Positions 24,358 through 32,255 of a stretch of 32,780 nucleotides of DNA are shown piece after piece. A program made the translations under genes and the position numbers. This DNA comes from CAZNEZ01 sp964572475 (GTDB lineage: Bacteria; Bacillota; Clostridia; Lachnospirales; Lachnospiraceae): positions 1 through 32,780 of the forward strand of contig CAZNEZ010000021.1 in the NCBI GenBank assembly GCA_964572475.1, in the 5' to 3' direction. The notes under the pieces were generated by a model, which had not been told where the DNA came from, made no database searches, and saw only the letters and a list, made by a program, of their open reading frames with translations. Each line of letters begins with the position of its first letter. Position 1 is the stretch's first letter.

Positions 24358-25728
24358 ATGAAACTTTGGGGCGGACGCTTCACAAAGGAAGAAAATCAAT
24401 TAGTTCATAATTTTAATGCATCAATTTCATTTGATCAGAAGTTTTACAAGCAGGATATAGAAGGCAGTATTGCTCATGTTACGATGCTTGCTAAACAGGG
24501 AATAATAACAGATGATGATAAGATTGCTATAGTTGATGGGCTAAAAGGAATAAAAGAAGATATCGAGAATGAAATTCTTTTAATTACTGAGGAATCAGAG
24601 GATATTCATAGCTTTGTAGAGGCTAACCTGATTGAAAGAATTGGTGAACCGGGCAAGAAGCTTCATACAGGCAGAAGCAGGAATGATCAGGTAGCACTTG
24701 ATATGAAGCTATATACTAGAGATGAGATAGCTCAGGTTGATGAATTACTTAAGAAGTTATTAAAAGCACTTCATGTTATTATGAAAGAAAATACTGAGAC
24801 ATATATGCCAGGATTTACTCATTTACAGAAAGCACAGCCTATAACATTGGCACATCATATGGGTGCATATTTTGAGATGTTTAAAAGAGACCGTTCCCGT
24901 CTTTCGGACATTTATGAGAGAATGAACTATTGTCCAATTGGATCGGGCGCTCTGGCAGGAACAACTTATCCACTTGATAGAGAATTTACAGCTTCATTAC
25001 TTAGCTTTAAGGGACCAACTTTGAATAGTATGGATTCTGTGGCAGATAGAGATTATCTTATTGAATTCTTAAGTGCACTTTCAACAATAATGATGCATCT
25101 TAGCAGATTTTCTGAAGAAATTATCATCTGGAACTCTAACGAATATAGATTTGTTGAGATTGATGATGCATATAGTACTGGAAGCAGTATTATGCCACAG
25201 AAGAAGAACCCAGATATTGCTGAACTTGTAAGGGGTAAGACAGGACGTGTATATGGCGCTCTTATGTCACTTCTTACTACCATGAAGGGAATTCCTCTTG
25301 CATACAATAAAGATATGCAGGAAGATAAGGAACTTGCCTTTGATGCTATGGATACAGTTAAAGGATGTTTAGCTCTGTTTACTGGTATGATTGAAACTAT
25401 GACTTTCAATAAAACTGTAATGGAGAAAAGTGCTAAAAACGGATTTACTAATGCTACAGATGCAGCGGATTACCTTGTTAATAAAGGTGTTGCGTTCAGG
25501 GATGCACATGGAATAGTTGGACAGCTAGTATTGTTCTGTATTGATAAGGGAATTGCTTTAGATGATATGACACTTGATGAATTCAAGAATATAAGTCCTG
25601 TGTTTGAAGAAGATGTATATGAAGCAATAAGCCTTAAGACCTGTGTTGAGAAGAGACTTACTATTGGTGCTCCAGGTAAAGATGCTATGAATAAAGTAAT
25701 AGCGATGAATGAGGATTACTTAGCTTAA
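24358..25728 (+). CDS. argH: Argininosuccinate lyase
   Basis: Splits argininosuccinate to arginine and fumarate, the last step of arginine synthesis; cytosolic homotetramer. 456 residues, normal. It starts KLWGGRFTKE; the signature GSSIMPQKKNPDIAE is present near residue 280; HTGRSRNDQVALD and the catalytic-His segment TGFTHLQKAQP-like (here PGFTHLQKAQPITLAHH) are seen. ATG 24358 follows TAGGAG. It lies 37 bases after htpG with no promoter or terminator visible between, so heat-shock transcripts may read into it. argG, its usual partner, is absent. Confidence 0.97.
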   Translation: MKLWGGRFTKEENQLVHNFNASISFDQKFYKQDIEGSIAHVTMLAKQGIITDDDKIAIVDGLKGIKEDIENEILLITEESEDIHSFVEANLIERIGEPGKKLHTGRSRNDQVALDMKLYTRDEIAQVDELLKKLLKALHVIMKENTETYMPGFTHLQKAQPITLAHHMGAYFEMFKRDRSRLSDIYERMNYCPIGSGALAGTTYPLDREFTASLLSFKGPTLNSMDSVADRDYLIEFLSALSTIMMHLSRFSEEIIIWNSNEYRFVEIDDAYSTGSSIMPQKKNPDIAELVRGKTGRVYGALMSLLTTMKGIPLAYNKDMQEDKELAFDAMDTVKGCLALFTGMIETMTFNKTVMEKSAKNGFTNATDAADYLVNKGVAFRDAHGIVGQLVLFCIDKGIALDDMTLDEFKNISPVFEEDVYEAISLKTCVEKRLTIGAPGKDAMNKVIAMNEDYLA

Positions 25729-25741
25729 ATTTTTATTATAT

Positions 25742-25775
25742 AAAAAGATTAACTTCATATGGAGTTAATCTTTTT
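25742..25775 (+). terminator. Convergent bidirectional terminator
   Basis: AAAAAGATTAACT (25742-25754) and AGTTAATCTTTTT (25763-25775): a perfect 13-bp stem with an eight-base loop and Ts to 25776. It ends argH on the plus strand; its right arm also encodes the last residues (KKINS) of the minus-strand gene, whose stop lies in the loop. Confidence 0.88.
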
Positions 25776-26231
25776 TGTTGCGTATTCATCAAAATATTTC
25801 TCTAATGATTTATCCATTGTAAATGTTCTAAGAGAAGTTCCTGTAATACAAAAAAGTTTCCCATCTTCGTATGAAATATTAAGGAAAAGTCCAATAATAT
25901 CATTATAAACGTATGAAAGTCCGCTTTTGTCTAAAAGACTATTAATTGAATTCTCATCTAACTTAAAAACCATCTTAAATTTTAATGGTGTTTTACGTCC
26001 CTTTATAAGATTAAAACATATAGGTCTTAGAGTACTCCAGTAAGAAAAATCGGTGTTAGGTAATTCAGAAAGTTCTTCACTAGAATAAAAAGAGTGATTG
26101 ATTCTTCCGTCAATATTAAAATTATTAGATGTAGAAATGCTTACTTCCGTAACCAATAGATTATCAAGTGTTTGATCCATAAGAAGAGCTTTCATAAAAT
26201 GTTTGATGTCAGTTATCTCTATAGATGTCAT
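25755..26231 (-). CDS. Conserved hypothetical protein
   Basis: 158 residues, no signal peptide or membrane segment, so probably cytosolic. It starts MTSIEITDIKHFMKALLMDQTL and continues with alternating beta-type segments (FKMVFKLDENSINSLLDK, GLFLNISYEDGKLFCITGTS). I do not recognise a catalytic motif. It resembles hypothetical proteins of similar size in Lachnospiraceae, possibly the DUF5721 group, but I am not sure of that label. ATG at 26229-26231 was chosen because AAAGGA lies six bases before it; an upstream TTG at 26246 overlaps that site. It has its own good promoter and is divergent from degV. Function unknown. Confidence 0.7.
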   Translation of the reverse strand: MTSIEITDIKHFMKALLMDQTLDNLLVTEVSISTSNNFNIDGRINHSFYSSEELSELPNTDFSYWSTLRPICFNLIKGRKTPLKFKMVFKLDENSINSLLDKSGLSYVYNDIIGLFLNISYEDGKLFCITGTSLRTFTMDKSLEKYFDEYATKKINSI

Positions 26232-26260
26232 TATGAGTCCTTTCAAAAATGTATGTTTTG

Positions 26261-26289
26261 ATTATAGCAGACAGAATATTTAATTGCAA
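26261..26289 (-). promoter_or_regulatory. Promoter for the conserved hypothetical gene
   Basis: On the minus strand TTGCAA (26284-26289), a 17-base spacer and TATAAT (26261-26266), the latter preceded by TGC as an extended -10. Expected start near 26254. Confidence 0.75.
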
Positions 26290-26381
26290 TAAATGAATTA
26301 TAGACGAAAGTTAATGCTTAAAATAAATAATAAAGTAAATACTTAAAGTAGGTATAAGTTGATATGAATAAGTTATTTAAG

Positions 26382-26411
26382 TTGACAACATAGAGAGGTT
26401 AATGCTATTAT
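26382..26411 (+). promoter_or_regulatory. Promoter for degV-family gene
   Basis: Perfect TTGACA (26382-26387), an 18-base spacer and TATTAT (26406-26411) with a TGC extension. Expected start near 26418, leaving a leader of about 110 bases in which only a small GTAGT/ACTAC stem (26414-26430) stands out. Confidence 0.75.
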
Positions 26412-26528
26412 AAGTAGTAATTAAAACTACATACAGTTGTGACTTAAACTTATGAAATGGGTTAAACTCACACATAGATTAATTAAAGTTTGATATGCAT
26501 ATTTTTAGTGTGCAGGATTGGAGATAAT

Positions 26529-27371
26529 ATGAGTTATAAAATAGTTGTGGATAGTTGTTGCGACTTTCCTATAGATTTAAAATTAGATGAACATTTTCAG
26601 AAGGTAGCGCTTACACTTACTGTAGAAGATGAAGATATAGTAGATGATGAGACTTTTGACCAATTATCATTTATTAAGAAGGTAGCTGAAAGTAAGAATT
26701 GTCCAAAGTCTTCATGCCCATCTCCAGAAGCATATATGGAGGCATTTAAGGGAGAAGCTGAGAATATATATGTTGTTACATTATCAGCTAATCTTAGTGG
26801 CTCATATAATAGTGCTGAACTTGGGAAAAAGCTATATATAGAAGAATATGGCAATGATAAAAATATTCACATATTTGATTCGTGTTCAGCATCTATAGGT
26901 GAGGCTAATATAGCGTTGATGGCTGACAGACTTGAAAAAGAAGGAAAAACATTTGATGAGATAGTTAAGGAAGTTGAAGCATATAAAGATGAGATGACTA
27001 CTTATTTTGTATTGGAATCATTAGAGACACTTAGAAAGAATGGACGTTTAACAAGTCTTCAGGCTATTGTTGCAAGTGTGCTGAATATTAAACCAGTTAT
27101 GAGTGCAGATAAGGATGGTATAATCTGTAAGCTTGAACAGGCAAGAGGAATTGATAAAGCACTTAAAAAGATGTGTGCATATGTTCTTGAACAGACGTTG
27201 AATCCTGAGGAGAAAGTAGTTGCAATCAGTCATTGCAATTGCCCTGAAAGAGCAGAACAGGTAAAGAAATCACTTGAAACATTTGGAAGATTTAAGGGAA
27301 TTACCATTGCGAATACCGCAGGTGTTGCGACTATGTATGCAAACGATGGGGGAATCATCGTTGCAGTGTAA
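26529..27371 (+). CDS. DegV family fatty-acid-binding protein
   Basis: DegV proteins bind a fatty acid between two domains; in Firmicutes some act as FakB, presenting fatty acid to the kinase FakA. 280 residues from the chosen start, a usual length. Motifs: YKIVVDSCCDFP at the N-terminus, VTLSANLSGSYNSAEL (lipid carboxylate binding region) and FVLESLETLRKNGRLT. ATG 26529 is chosen because GGAG lies six bases upstream and because family members begin at this point; the extra 13 codons back to 26490 lack a binding site. No fakA is adjacent. The 3' end overlaps the convergent permease gene by 17 bases. Confidence 0.92.
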   Translation: MSYKIVVDSCCDFPIDLKLDEHFQKVALTLTVEDEDIVDDETFDQLSFIKKVAESKNCPKSSCPSPEAYMEAFKGEAENIYVVTLSANLSGSYNSAELGKKLYIEEYGNDKNIHIFDSCSASIGEANIALMADRLEKEGKTFDEIVKEVEAYKDEMTTYFVLESLETLRKNGRLTSLQAIVASVLNIKPVMSADKDGIICKLEQARGIDKALKKMCAYVLEQTLNPEEKVVAISHCNCPERAEQVKKSLETFGRFKGITIANTAGVATMYANDGGIIVAV

Positions 27372-28152
27372 AATGTTTCTCTAGTATATTTAAGAGAGAA
27401 TATAGAATTGAAGCTAGTATGCAGAGAATTACGATACTCATAAGAATCCAATCTAATTTGAAAACCTGACTTCCGTAGATTATGAGATATCCCAGACCTG
27501 CTTTTGCTGCTAAGAATTCACCGATAATAACGCCGACTAAGGAAAGACCAATATTTACTTTCATCGTACTTACAATAACAGGTACAGTGGATGGGATTAT
27601 TACCTTAGTCAGGGCGTTTTTTTTATTTCCACCCAATGAATATATTAGTTTAATCTTATCCTGGCTAACTTCGTTAAATCCAGTATAAATACTAATGATT
27701 GTTGCAAATACAGCTACTAAAATGGCGGTAACAATGATAGCTTTCATACTATTTCCCAGCCAAACAATGATAACAGGAGCTAGCGCCGATTTAGGCAGGC
27801 TATTTAACACTACCAGATAAGGGTCGAGTATCTCAAAGGCACTTTTGCTTACCCATAAGATAACCGCTACTAGAATACCGATTATTGTAACAAGGGAAAA
27901 GCTTAGCAAAGTCTCAAATACGGTTATTCCAGTATGATAAAATATCGTCTTATCTTTAACCATTGATATGAAGCTGCTCAGTATTCTGGAGGGACTGCTA
28001 AATATAAATGCATTTATAAGACCAGTTCTAGCCGATATTTCCCATATTGCTATGAAAAAAACAAGAATGAGAATTCTGGCTATCTGAACTATTATCTTAT
28101 GGCGTTTTTTGGAAGCAACAAATTGTTGCTGAACAATAGATAAGTTAGTCAC
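27355..28152 (-). CDS. ABC transporter permease, SsuC/TauC/ThiX-like
   Basis: Inner-membrane subunit of 265 residues with about six hydrophobic segments and the EAA-loop typical of binding-protein-dependent permeases (IYSLGGNKKNALTKVIIPST). The segment LPKSALAPVIIVWLGNSMKA is characteristic of the nitrate/sulfonate/taurine and thiamine-precursor group. It overlaps the ATPase gene by eight bases, so the two are translationally coupled. There is no substrate-binding protein gene beside it, which prevents naming the substrate. No terminator is seen between its end and the convergent degV gene. Confidence 0.88.
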   Translation of the reverse strand: MTNLSIVQQQFVASKKRHKIIVQIARILILVFFIAIWEISARTGLINAFIFSSPSRILSSFISMVKDKTIFYHTGITVFETLLSFSLVTIIGILVAVILWVSKSAFEILDPYLVVLNSLPKSALAPVIIVWLGNSMKAIIVTAILVAVFATIISIYTGFNEVSQDKIKLIYSLGGNKKNALTKVIIPSTVPVIVSTMKVNIGLSLVGVIIGEFLAAKAGLGYLIIYGSQVFKLDWILMSIVILCILASILYSLLNILEKHFTLQR

Positions 28153-28891
28153 AGTTCGTCAACTCCTTCCATATTTGATTAAAATACTCTTTAAATTCAG
28201 GTGCATTTCTGGAAGACATAGGAGTTCTTTCTTTTACTGTAAGATTAATGTCAAATATTTTTTTGATTTCTCCAGGCCTTTTAGATAAAACAACAACCCG
28301 GTCTCCAGTAGCTATAGCCTCAGAGAGATCATGAGTAACTAAAACAGCAGTTTTTCCTTCTGATTTAATTATCTTACTGATATCATCTGAAACCTCAAGT
28401 CTTGTTTGATAGTCAAGTGCTGAAAATGGTTCATCAAGTAGCAATAAATCAGGTTCAAGAGCAAGTGTTCTGATTAAAGCAGCACGTTGTCTCATTCCTC
28501 CAGATAATTCTGAAGGTTTTGAATCTTTAAATGTATCAAGTCCGTATGTTGTCATCATTTGGTCTATGTTGTTCAGAGTTACAGGAGTCAATTTGTGCTG
28601 AACTTCTAAACCTAAGATTACATTTTTATAGATTGTTCTCCATTCAAAAAGATGATCTTTTTGTAGCATATATCCAATATTATTGCCAGTAACCGTTATT
28701 TCTCCTGATTCAGGCTTAATAAGACCAGCAATTAAGGAAAGAAGAGTTGATTTGCCACAGCCGCTGGGGCCAACGATAGCAATAAACTCACCATTTGGTA
28801 CTGAAAGATTAATATCCTTTAGAGCAGGAGTTTCACCATTAATGGTATGGTATGAATAGGATACATCCCTGAGTGTTAATACATCATTCAT
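28145..28891 (-). CDS. ABC transporter ATP-binding protein, SsuB/TauB-like
   Basis: 248-residue ATPase partner of the permease encoded by the overlapping downstream gene. Walker A GPSGCGKST, Q-loop IGYMLQKDHLFEW, signature LSGGMRQRAALIRTLA, Walker B LLLLDEPFSALD and the switch His in VTHDLSEAI. The Q-loop followed by D-x-L-F-x-W-R-T is typical of the nitrate/sulfonate/taurine group, which also includes pyrimidine and thiamine-precursor importers. ATG at 28889-28891 follows GGAG at six bases. No riboswitch motif that I could recognise lies upstream; a small TGTGC/GCACA stem is at 28905-28918. Confidence 0.92.
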   Translation of the reverse strand: MNDVLTLRDVSYSYHTINGETPALKDINLSVPNGEFIAIVGPSGCGKSTLLSLIAGLIKPESGEITVTGNNIGYMLQKDHLFEWRTIYKNVILGLEVQHKLTPVTLNNIDQMMTTYGLDTFKDSKPSELSGGMRQRAALIRTLALEPDLLLLDEPFSALDYQTRLEVSDDISKIIKSEGKTAVLVTHDLSEAIATGDRVVVLSKRPGEIKKIFDINLTVKERTPMSSRNAPEFKEYFNQIWKELTNCD

Positions 28892-29016
28892 GACTGCTCC
28901 AATCTGTGCGGATGCACAAGTTTTATATACTATTATATGTTTATAGATTATTTAAGTTACTTGACTTGCGTATAACAGCTTAATAAAAATATAGAATAAA
29001 GTGACAATAAAATTGT

Positions 29017-29045
29017 TGAAGTTAATTAGGATAGGAAGTATAATA
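29017..29045 (+). promoter_or_regulatory. Promoter for the DHH phosphoesterase gene
   Basis: TTGAAG (29017-29022), a 17-base spacer and a perfect TATAAT (29040-29045). Expected start near 29052, 83 bases before the ATG. Confidence 0.72.
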
Positions 29046-29134
29046 AGCTGTACGCCTTAAACTTGGTGGTAGTGGATATAAGGATTAATTTAAAACAGTA
29101 AATATAGTCAGAACAATAAAAAAGGAAAAATAAT

Positions 29135-30121
29135 ATGACTAATCTTGAAAAAATAATAGATAACATACATTCAGAGCATGTTTATATACAAACTCACAAT
29201 TTCCCGGATCCAGATGCTATTGCCAGTGCCTTTGGTCTACAAAAGCTTTTAGAAGCAAGGGGGATTATTTCTTATATTTGCTATAAAGGTAAGATTGATA
29301 GATATAATATTCATAGAATGATTAAGACATTAGGCATTGAAATGTTTACATTTACAGATGATGATGTAATAACAAAGGATGATGAAATAATACTTATTGA
29401 TGGACAAAAGGGTAATTTTAATACAATTGATTATTCGGAAAATGATATAATGTGTATTGACCATCACCCAATCTATAATGATATCTCATACAAGTTTTCT
29501 GATATTAGAGGAGATGTGGGTGCGTGCGCATCTATTATAGCAGAGTATTTCTATGAGAATAACATTAATATTACTCGGACTGTTGCAACAGCATTACTGT
29601 ATGGAATTAAGGTAGATACAGCTAATCTTACAAGAGGAGTTAGTGAGCTGGATTTAGATATGTTTTATGCGTTATATAAGATTTGCGATTTGAGTGAACT
29701 TAATTTTATATCTATGAGTACATTGCAGCTTGATGATCTTGATGCATATGCAAGTGCTATTAAAAGTATAAAAGTATATGACCATATTAGTTTTGCTAAT
29801 ACAGGTAAAGATTGTCCAGAGGCACTTATTGCGTCTATATCGGACTTTATGCTTGACCTTGAAGAAGTGACATTTTCAGTTGTGTACTCAATTAAAGCTG
29901 ATGGAATTAAGATATCGGTTAGAAGTGTTCCAAATGGATATGATGCAGGAATTCTTACTAGTAAAGCTCTTAAGGATATTGGAACAGGTGGAGGACATGA
30001 AACTATGGCAGGAGGATTTGTGCCATTTTCAGACAAAAATCAATCAGTAAACCTTATAATTACAAAAATTGAGTCAAGATTTATAAAAACTGTTTCACAA
30101 TCGTCGCAAAATGATGTATAA
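29135..30121 (+). CDS. DHH/DHHA1 family phosphoesterase, NrnA-like
   Basis: Members of this family degrade short oligonucleotides (nanoRNA), cyclic-dinucleotide breakdown products or 3'-phosphoadenosine 5'-phosphate. 328 residues, matching stand-alone NrnA-type proteins. Metal-binding motifs: NFPDPDAIASAFGLQ (near residue 25), IDGQ at about 88 and the hallmark CIDHHPIYND (near 108-115); TALLYGIKVDTANLTRG follows; the C-terminal DHHA1 part has GTGGGHETMAGGFVPF. ATG 29135 follows AAAAAAGGAAAAATA. The stop codon TAA is part of the -10 box of the tRNA promoter that follows. NrnA-like activity is inferred from family. Confidence 0.9.
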   Translation: MTNLEKIIDNIHSEHVYIQTHNFPDPDAIASAFGLQKLLEARGIISYICYKGKIDRYNIHRMIKTLGIEMFTFTDDDVITKDDEIILIDGQKGNFNTIDYSENDIMCIDHHPIYNDISYKFSDIRGDVGACASIIAEYFYENNINITRTVATALLYGIKVDTANLTRGVSELDLDMFYALYKICDLSELNFISMSTLQLDDLDAYASAIKSIKVYDHISFANTGKDCPEALIASISDFMLDLEEVTFSVVYSIKADGIKISVRSVPNGYDAGILTSKALKDIGTGGGHETMAGGFVPFSDKNQSVNLIITKIESRFIKTVSQSSQNDV

Positions 30122-30122
30122 T
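30094..30122 (+). promoter_or_regulatory. tRNA promoter inside the DHH gene 3' end
   Basis: TTCACA (30094-30099), a 17-base spacer and perfect TATAAT (30117-30122). Expected start near 30129, about three bases before the tRNA. The DHH gene stop TAA (30119-30121) lies within the -10 box. Confidence 0.75.
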
Positions 30123-30131
30123 AGTTTTTGT

Positions 30132-30202
30132 GCTTCCATAGTTAAATGGTATAACAGGTCACTCGTAATGTCCAGTTGCCAGTTCGATTCTGGCTGGAAG
30201 CT
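30132..30202 (+). tRNA. tRNA-Thr (anticodon CGU)
   Basis: Cloverleaf read directly: acceptor GCTTCCA/TGGAAGC (7 bp), D-stem GTTA/TAAC, anticodon arm GGTCA-CTCGTAA-TGTCC with anticodon CGT at positions 34-36, variable AGTT, T-arm GCCAG-TTCGATT-CTGGC. 71 nt including the discriminator T; CCA is not encoded. One T-T mismatch lies in the anticodon stem (pair 29-41). It reads ACG threonine codons. Flanked by its own promoter and a terminator hairpin. Confidence 0.92.
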
Positions 30203-30206
30203 TAGT

Positions 30207-30245
30207 AAAACTGTCGTTCTGTATTACATACAGGGTGGCAGTTTT
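30207..30245 (+). terminator. Terminator after tRNA-Thr
   Basis: AAAACTGTCGTTCTGTAT (30207-30224) and ATACAGGGTGGCAGTTTT (30228-30245) form an 18-bp stem with several G-U pairs, a three-base loop and a T-rich tail (GTTTTG). Confidence 0.78.
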
Positions 30246-30272
30246 GTTTTGTGGAGATAAGAAAGGATAGCA

Positions 30273-31403
30273 ATGAATAAAGTTAGAGATATTATATTCA
30301 AAAATAAGAAACAAGTTATTGGACTTTGTATTTTGGCTGCCATTTTACTTGGAGGAGTAATATTCGTCTGGAATGATTACGAAATGTATTCAAAGACAAT
30401 AGCGAAAGTTACAGAAGTTAGAGATGTATTACTTAGAGAAGAAAGTAATGAGCATGGTGTTACTGAAGAATACTATAAGCAAAGTATTACAGCAATAATA
30501 AAAAATGGTGAGAAAAAAGGGGGAAAAGTTGAAATATCTAATGAATATAGCAAGTCTGGAACTTATGATGAAAAGTATGAAAAGGGTGATGAAGTATTTA
30601 TAAGTCTTGGAGAAAATTCTAATGGAGAGCTGAAATCAAGCATTACTGGGGTTAAAAGAGACAAGTATGTTGCTGTATTAGCTGCATTTTTCATATGGAT
30701 GGTAATAGCAGTGGCAAGGAGAAGGGGAGTCTTTGCAATAGCATCAGTATGTGCTAATATTGGTTTGTATTATGTGGCACTACAACAATATAACAAGGGT
30801 AATGATATATTAGAGGTATGCAATATTTTAGTTATTGTGTATACTATTTTGTCGGCTTTAATAATTATGGGAATAGGTAAGAAGACAATTCTTTCTATTA
30901 TATCAATACTTATATCATTATTTATTACAATGACGATTTTTAAAGTTGTAATGTATTTTGGAGGAGACATAGAGTATTGGATGATGGACTATCTTGTTAA
31001 TCCAGATGATTTGGAGGAACTTTTTATGTCTGGAATACTTATAGGAGGTCTTGGAGCTATAATGGATGTAGCTATAACGATTGTCTCTTCTCTTAATGAA
31101 ATATATGATAAGAATAATGATATTGAACCACGCAAGATGGTTATATCAGGTAGAGAAATAGGTCATGATATTATGGGAACTATGATAAATGTTCTGCTGT
31201 TTACATTTATATGTGGCTCAATACCACAAATTCTGGTAAAACTTAAGAATGGTATAAGCCTTTCAAATATAATCGAGAACCATATGTCATTTGAAATATA
31301 TAGATTTCTTGTTGGAAGTATAGGAATAGTACTTACGATTCCAGTGGCAATAGGAGTAACGGTAGTGTTTTTGAAATTCCGAAACAGAGGAGGAAATCAA
31401 TGA
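30273..31403 (+). CDS. YibE/F family membrane protein (first of a pair)
   Basis: 376 residues. A first membrane segment (about 15-33, VIGLCILAAILLGGVIFVW) is followed by an extracytoplasmic domain to about residue 127, then six or seven hydrophobic segments. The segment ILIGGLGAIMDVAITIVSSLNEI and later GREIGHDIMGTMINVLLFTFI are the conserved YibE/F pattern (PF07907). ATG 30273 follows GAAAGGATAGCA. Its stop overlaps the start of the second member by four bases (ATGA). The function of this family is not firmly known; it is a multispan transporter-like protein often encoded as a pair in Firmicutes. Only 27 bases separate it from the tRNA terminator. Confidence 0.88.
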   Translation: MNKVRDIIFKNKKQVIGLCILAAILLGGVIFVWNDYEMYSKTIAKVTEVRDVLLREESNEHGVTEEYYKQSITAIIKNGEKKGGKVEISNEYSKSGTYDEKYEKGDEVFISLGENSNGELKSSITGVKRDKYVAVLAAFFIWMVIAVARRRGVFAIASVCANIGLYYVALQQYNKGNDILEVCNILVIVYTILSALIIMGIGKKTILSIISILISLFITMTIFKVVMYFGGDIEYWMMDYLVNPDDLEELFMSGILIGGLGAIMDVAITIVSSLNEIYDKNNDIEPRKMVISGREIGHDIMGTMINVLLFTFICGSIPQILVKLKNGISLSNIIENHMSFEIYRFLVGSIGIVLTIPVAIGVTVVFLKFRNRGGNQ

Positions 31404-32170
31404 GCATAATATTAATTATTCTTTTGTTTTTACTAATGTCAGTGATTGGAGGAAATAGAGGGGCACAATCGTTTATCTCAATATGCCTGAATATTCTTGT
31501 GATTGGACTTATGATTTTACTATTATATATGGGATTAAATACATATTTTGCAATGGCACTTGGAGGAACGTTTATTTGTATAATAACATTATTTTATCAA
31601 AATGAGAGAAATGAAAAGACCATAGCGGCTATGTGTGCAGTTGTTATTACAGCACTTATTTGTATGATTCTTAGCATAATAGTAGGCAGTAATTCACATA
31701 TTGCTGGATTTAATGAGATAGAGACTGTTGAGGAAAGTATGTATTATTCGGATATTGTCAATCTTAACATGAAAAATATAGCCATTTCTGTAGTTATTAT
31801 AGGAATGCTTGGAGCTGTTATCGATACAGCAATGTCAATCTGTTCAGGAGTATTTCAAGTATATGATAATAATAGACATTTAAAGAAAACAGAGTTAATT
31901 AAGTCAGGAATGAATATAGGAATGGATATTATGGGAAGTACTATAAATACTTTGTTATATGCATATCTTGGAGAGGCTATGATGCTTATGAATTATTATA
32001 TGCAGGTAGGTTATAGCTTTGAAAGAGTGATTAATTCTAAGTCATTTTATGTTGGATTACTACAGATAATGCTTAGTGGAATTGGCTGCATTATAGTTAT
32101 ACCGGTTAGTGCTATTGTTATATCAATTTATCTTTCTCAAAAAAGTGCTTGCAATTTGAAAAATGTATGA
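31400..32170 (+). CDS. YibE/F family membrane protein (second of a pair)
   Basis: 256 residues, shorter than its partner because it lacks the extracytoplasmic domain. About seven hydrophobic segments. It repeats the family core: VIIGMLGAVIDTAMSICSGVF and GMNIGMDIMGSTINTLLYAYLGEAMMLM. ATG 31400 overlaps the preceding stop (ATGA) and has GAGGAGGAAATCA before it. The two proteins probably form one membrane complex (inference from coupling and similarity). Its last codons carry the -35 and TG element of the asd promoter. Confidence 0.87.
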   Translation: MSIILIILLFLLMSVIGGNRGAQSFISICLNILVIGLMILLLYMGLNTYFAMALGGTFICIITLFYQNERNEKTIAAMCAVVITALICMILSIIVGSNSHIAGFNEIETVEESMYYSDIVNLNMKNIAISVVIIGMLGAVIDTAMSICSGVFQVYDNNRHLKKTELIKSGMNIGMDIMGSTINTLLYAYLGEAMMLMNYYMQVGYSFERVINSKSFYVGLLQIMLSGIGCIIVIPVSAIVISIYLSQKSACNLKNV

Positions 32171-32176
32171 TATTAT
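32149..32176 (+). promoter_or_regulatory. Promoter for asd
   Basis: TTGCAA (32149-32154), a 16-base spacer and TATTAT (32171-32176) preceded by TGA, an extended -10 that coincides with the stop codon of the second YibE/F gene. Expected start near 32183, about 73 bases before asd. Confidence 0.6.
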
Positions 32177-32255
32177 ATATTCATGTCTAAAAAACAAATG
32201 TACGTCACAGACGCACAGGACAAAAATTATATAGAAGAGTTACGAGGAGAACGAC

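Noticed and set aside
28892..29134. Possible riboswitch between the divergent ABC ATPase and DHH genes
   Set aside because: Only a five-base-pair stem is seen; no TPP, FMN, cobalamin or SAM core motif was found on either strand.
30228..30245. AGGGTGGCAG resembles the start of a T-box motif
   Set aside because: Only part of the AGGGTGGNACCGCG consensus matches, and the stretch is fully explained as the right arm of the terminator after tRNA-Thr.
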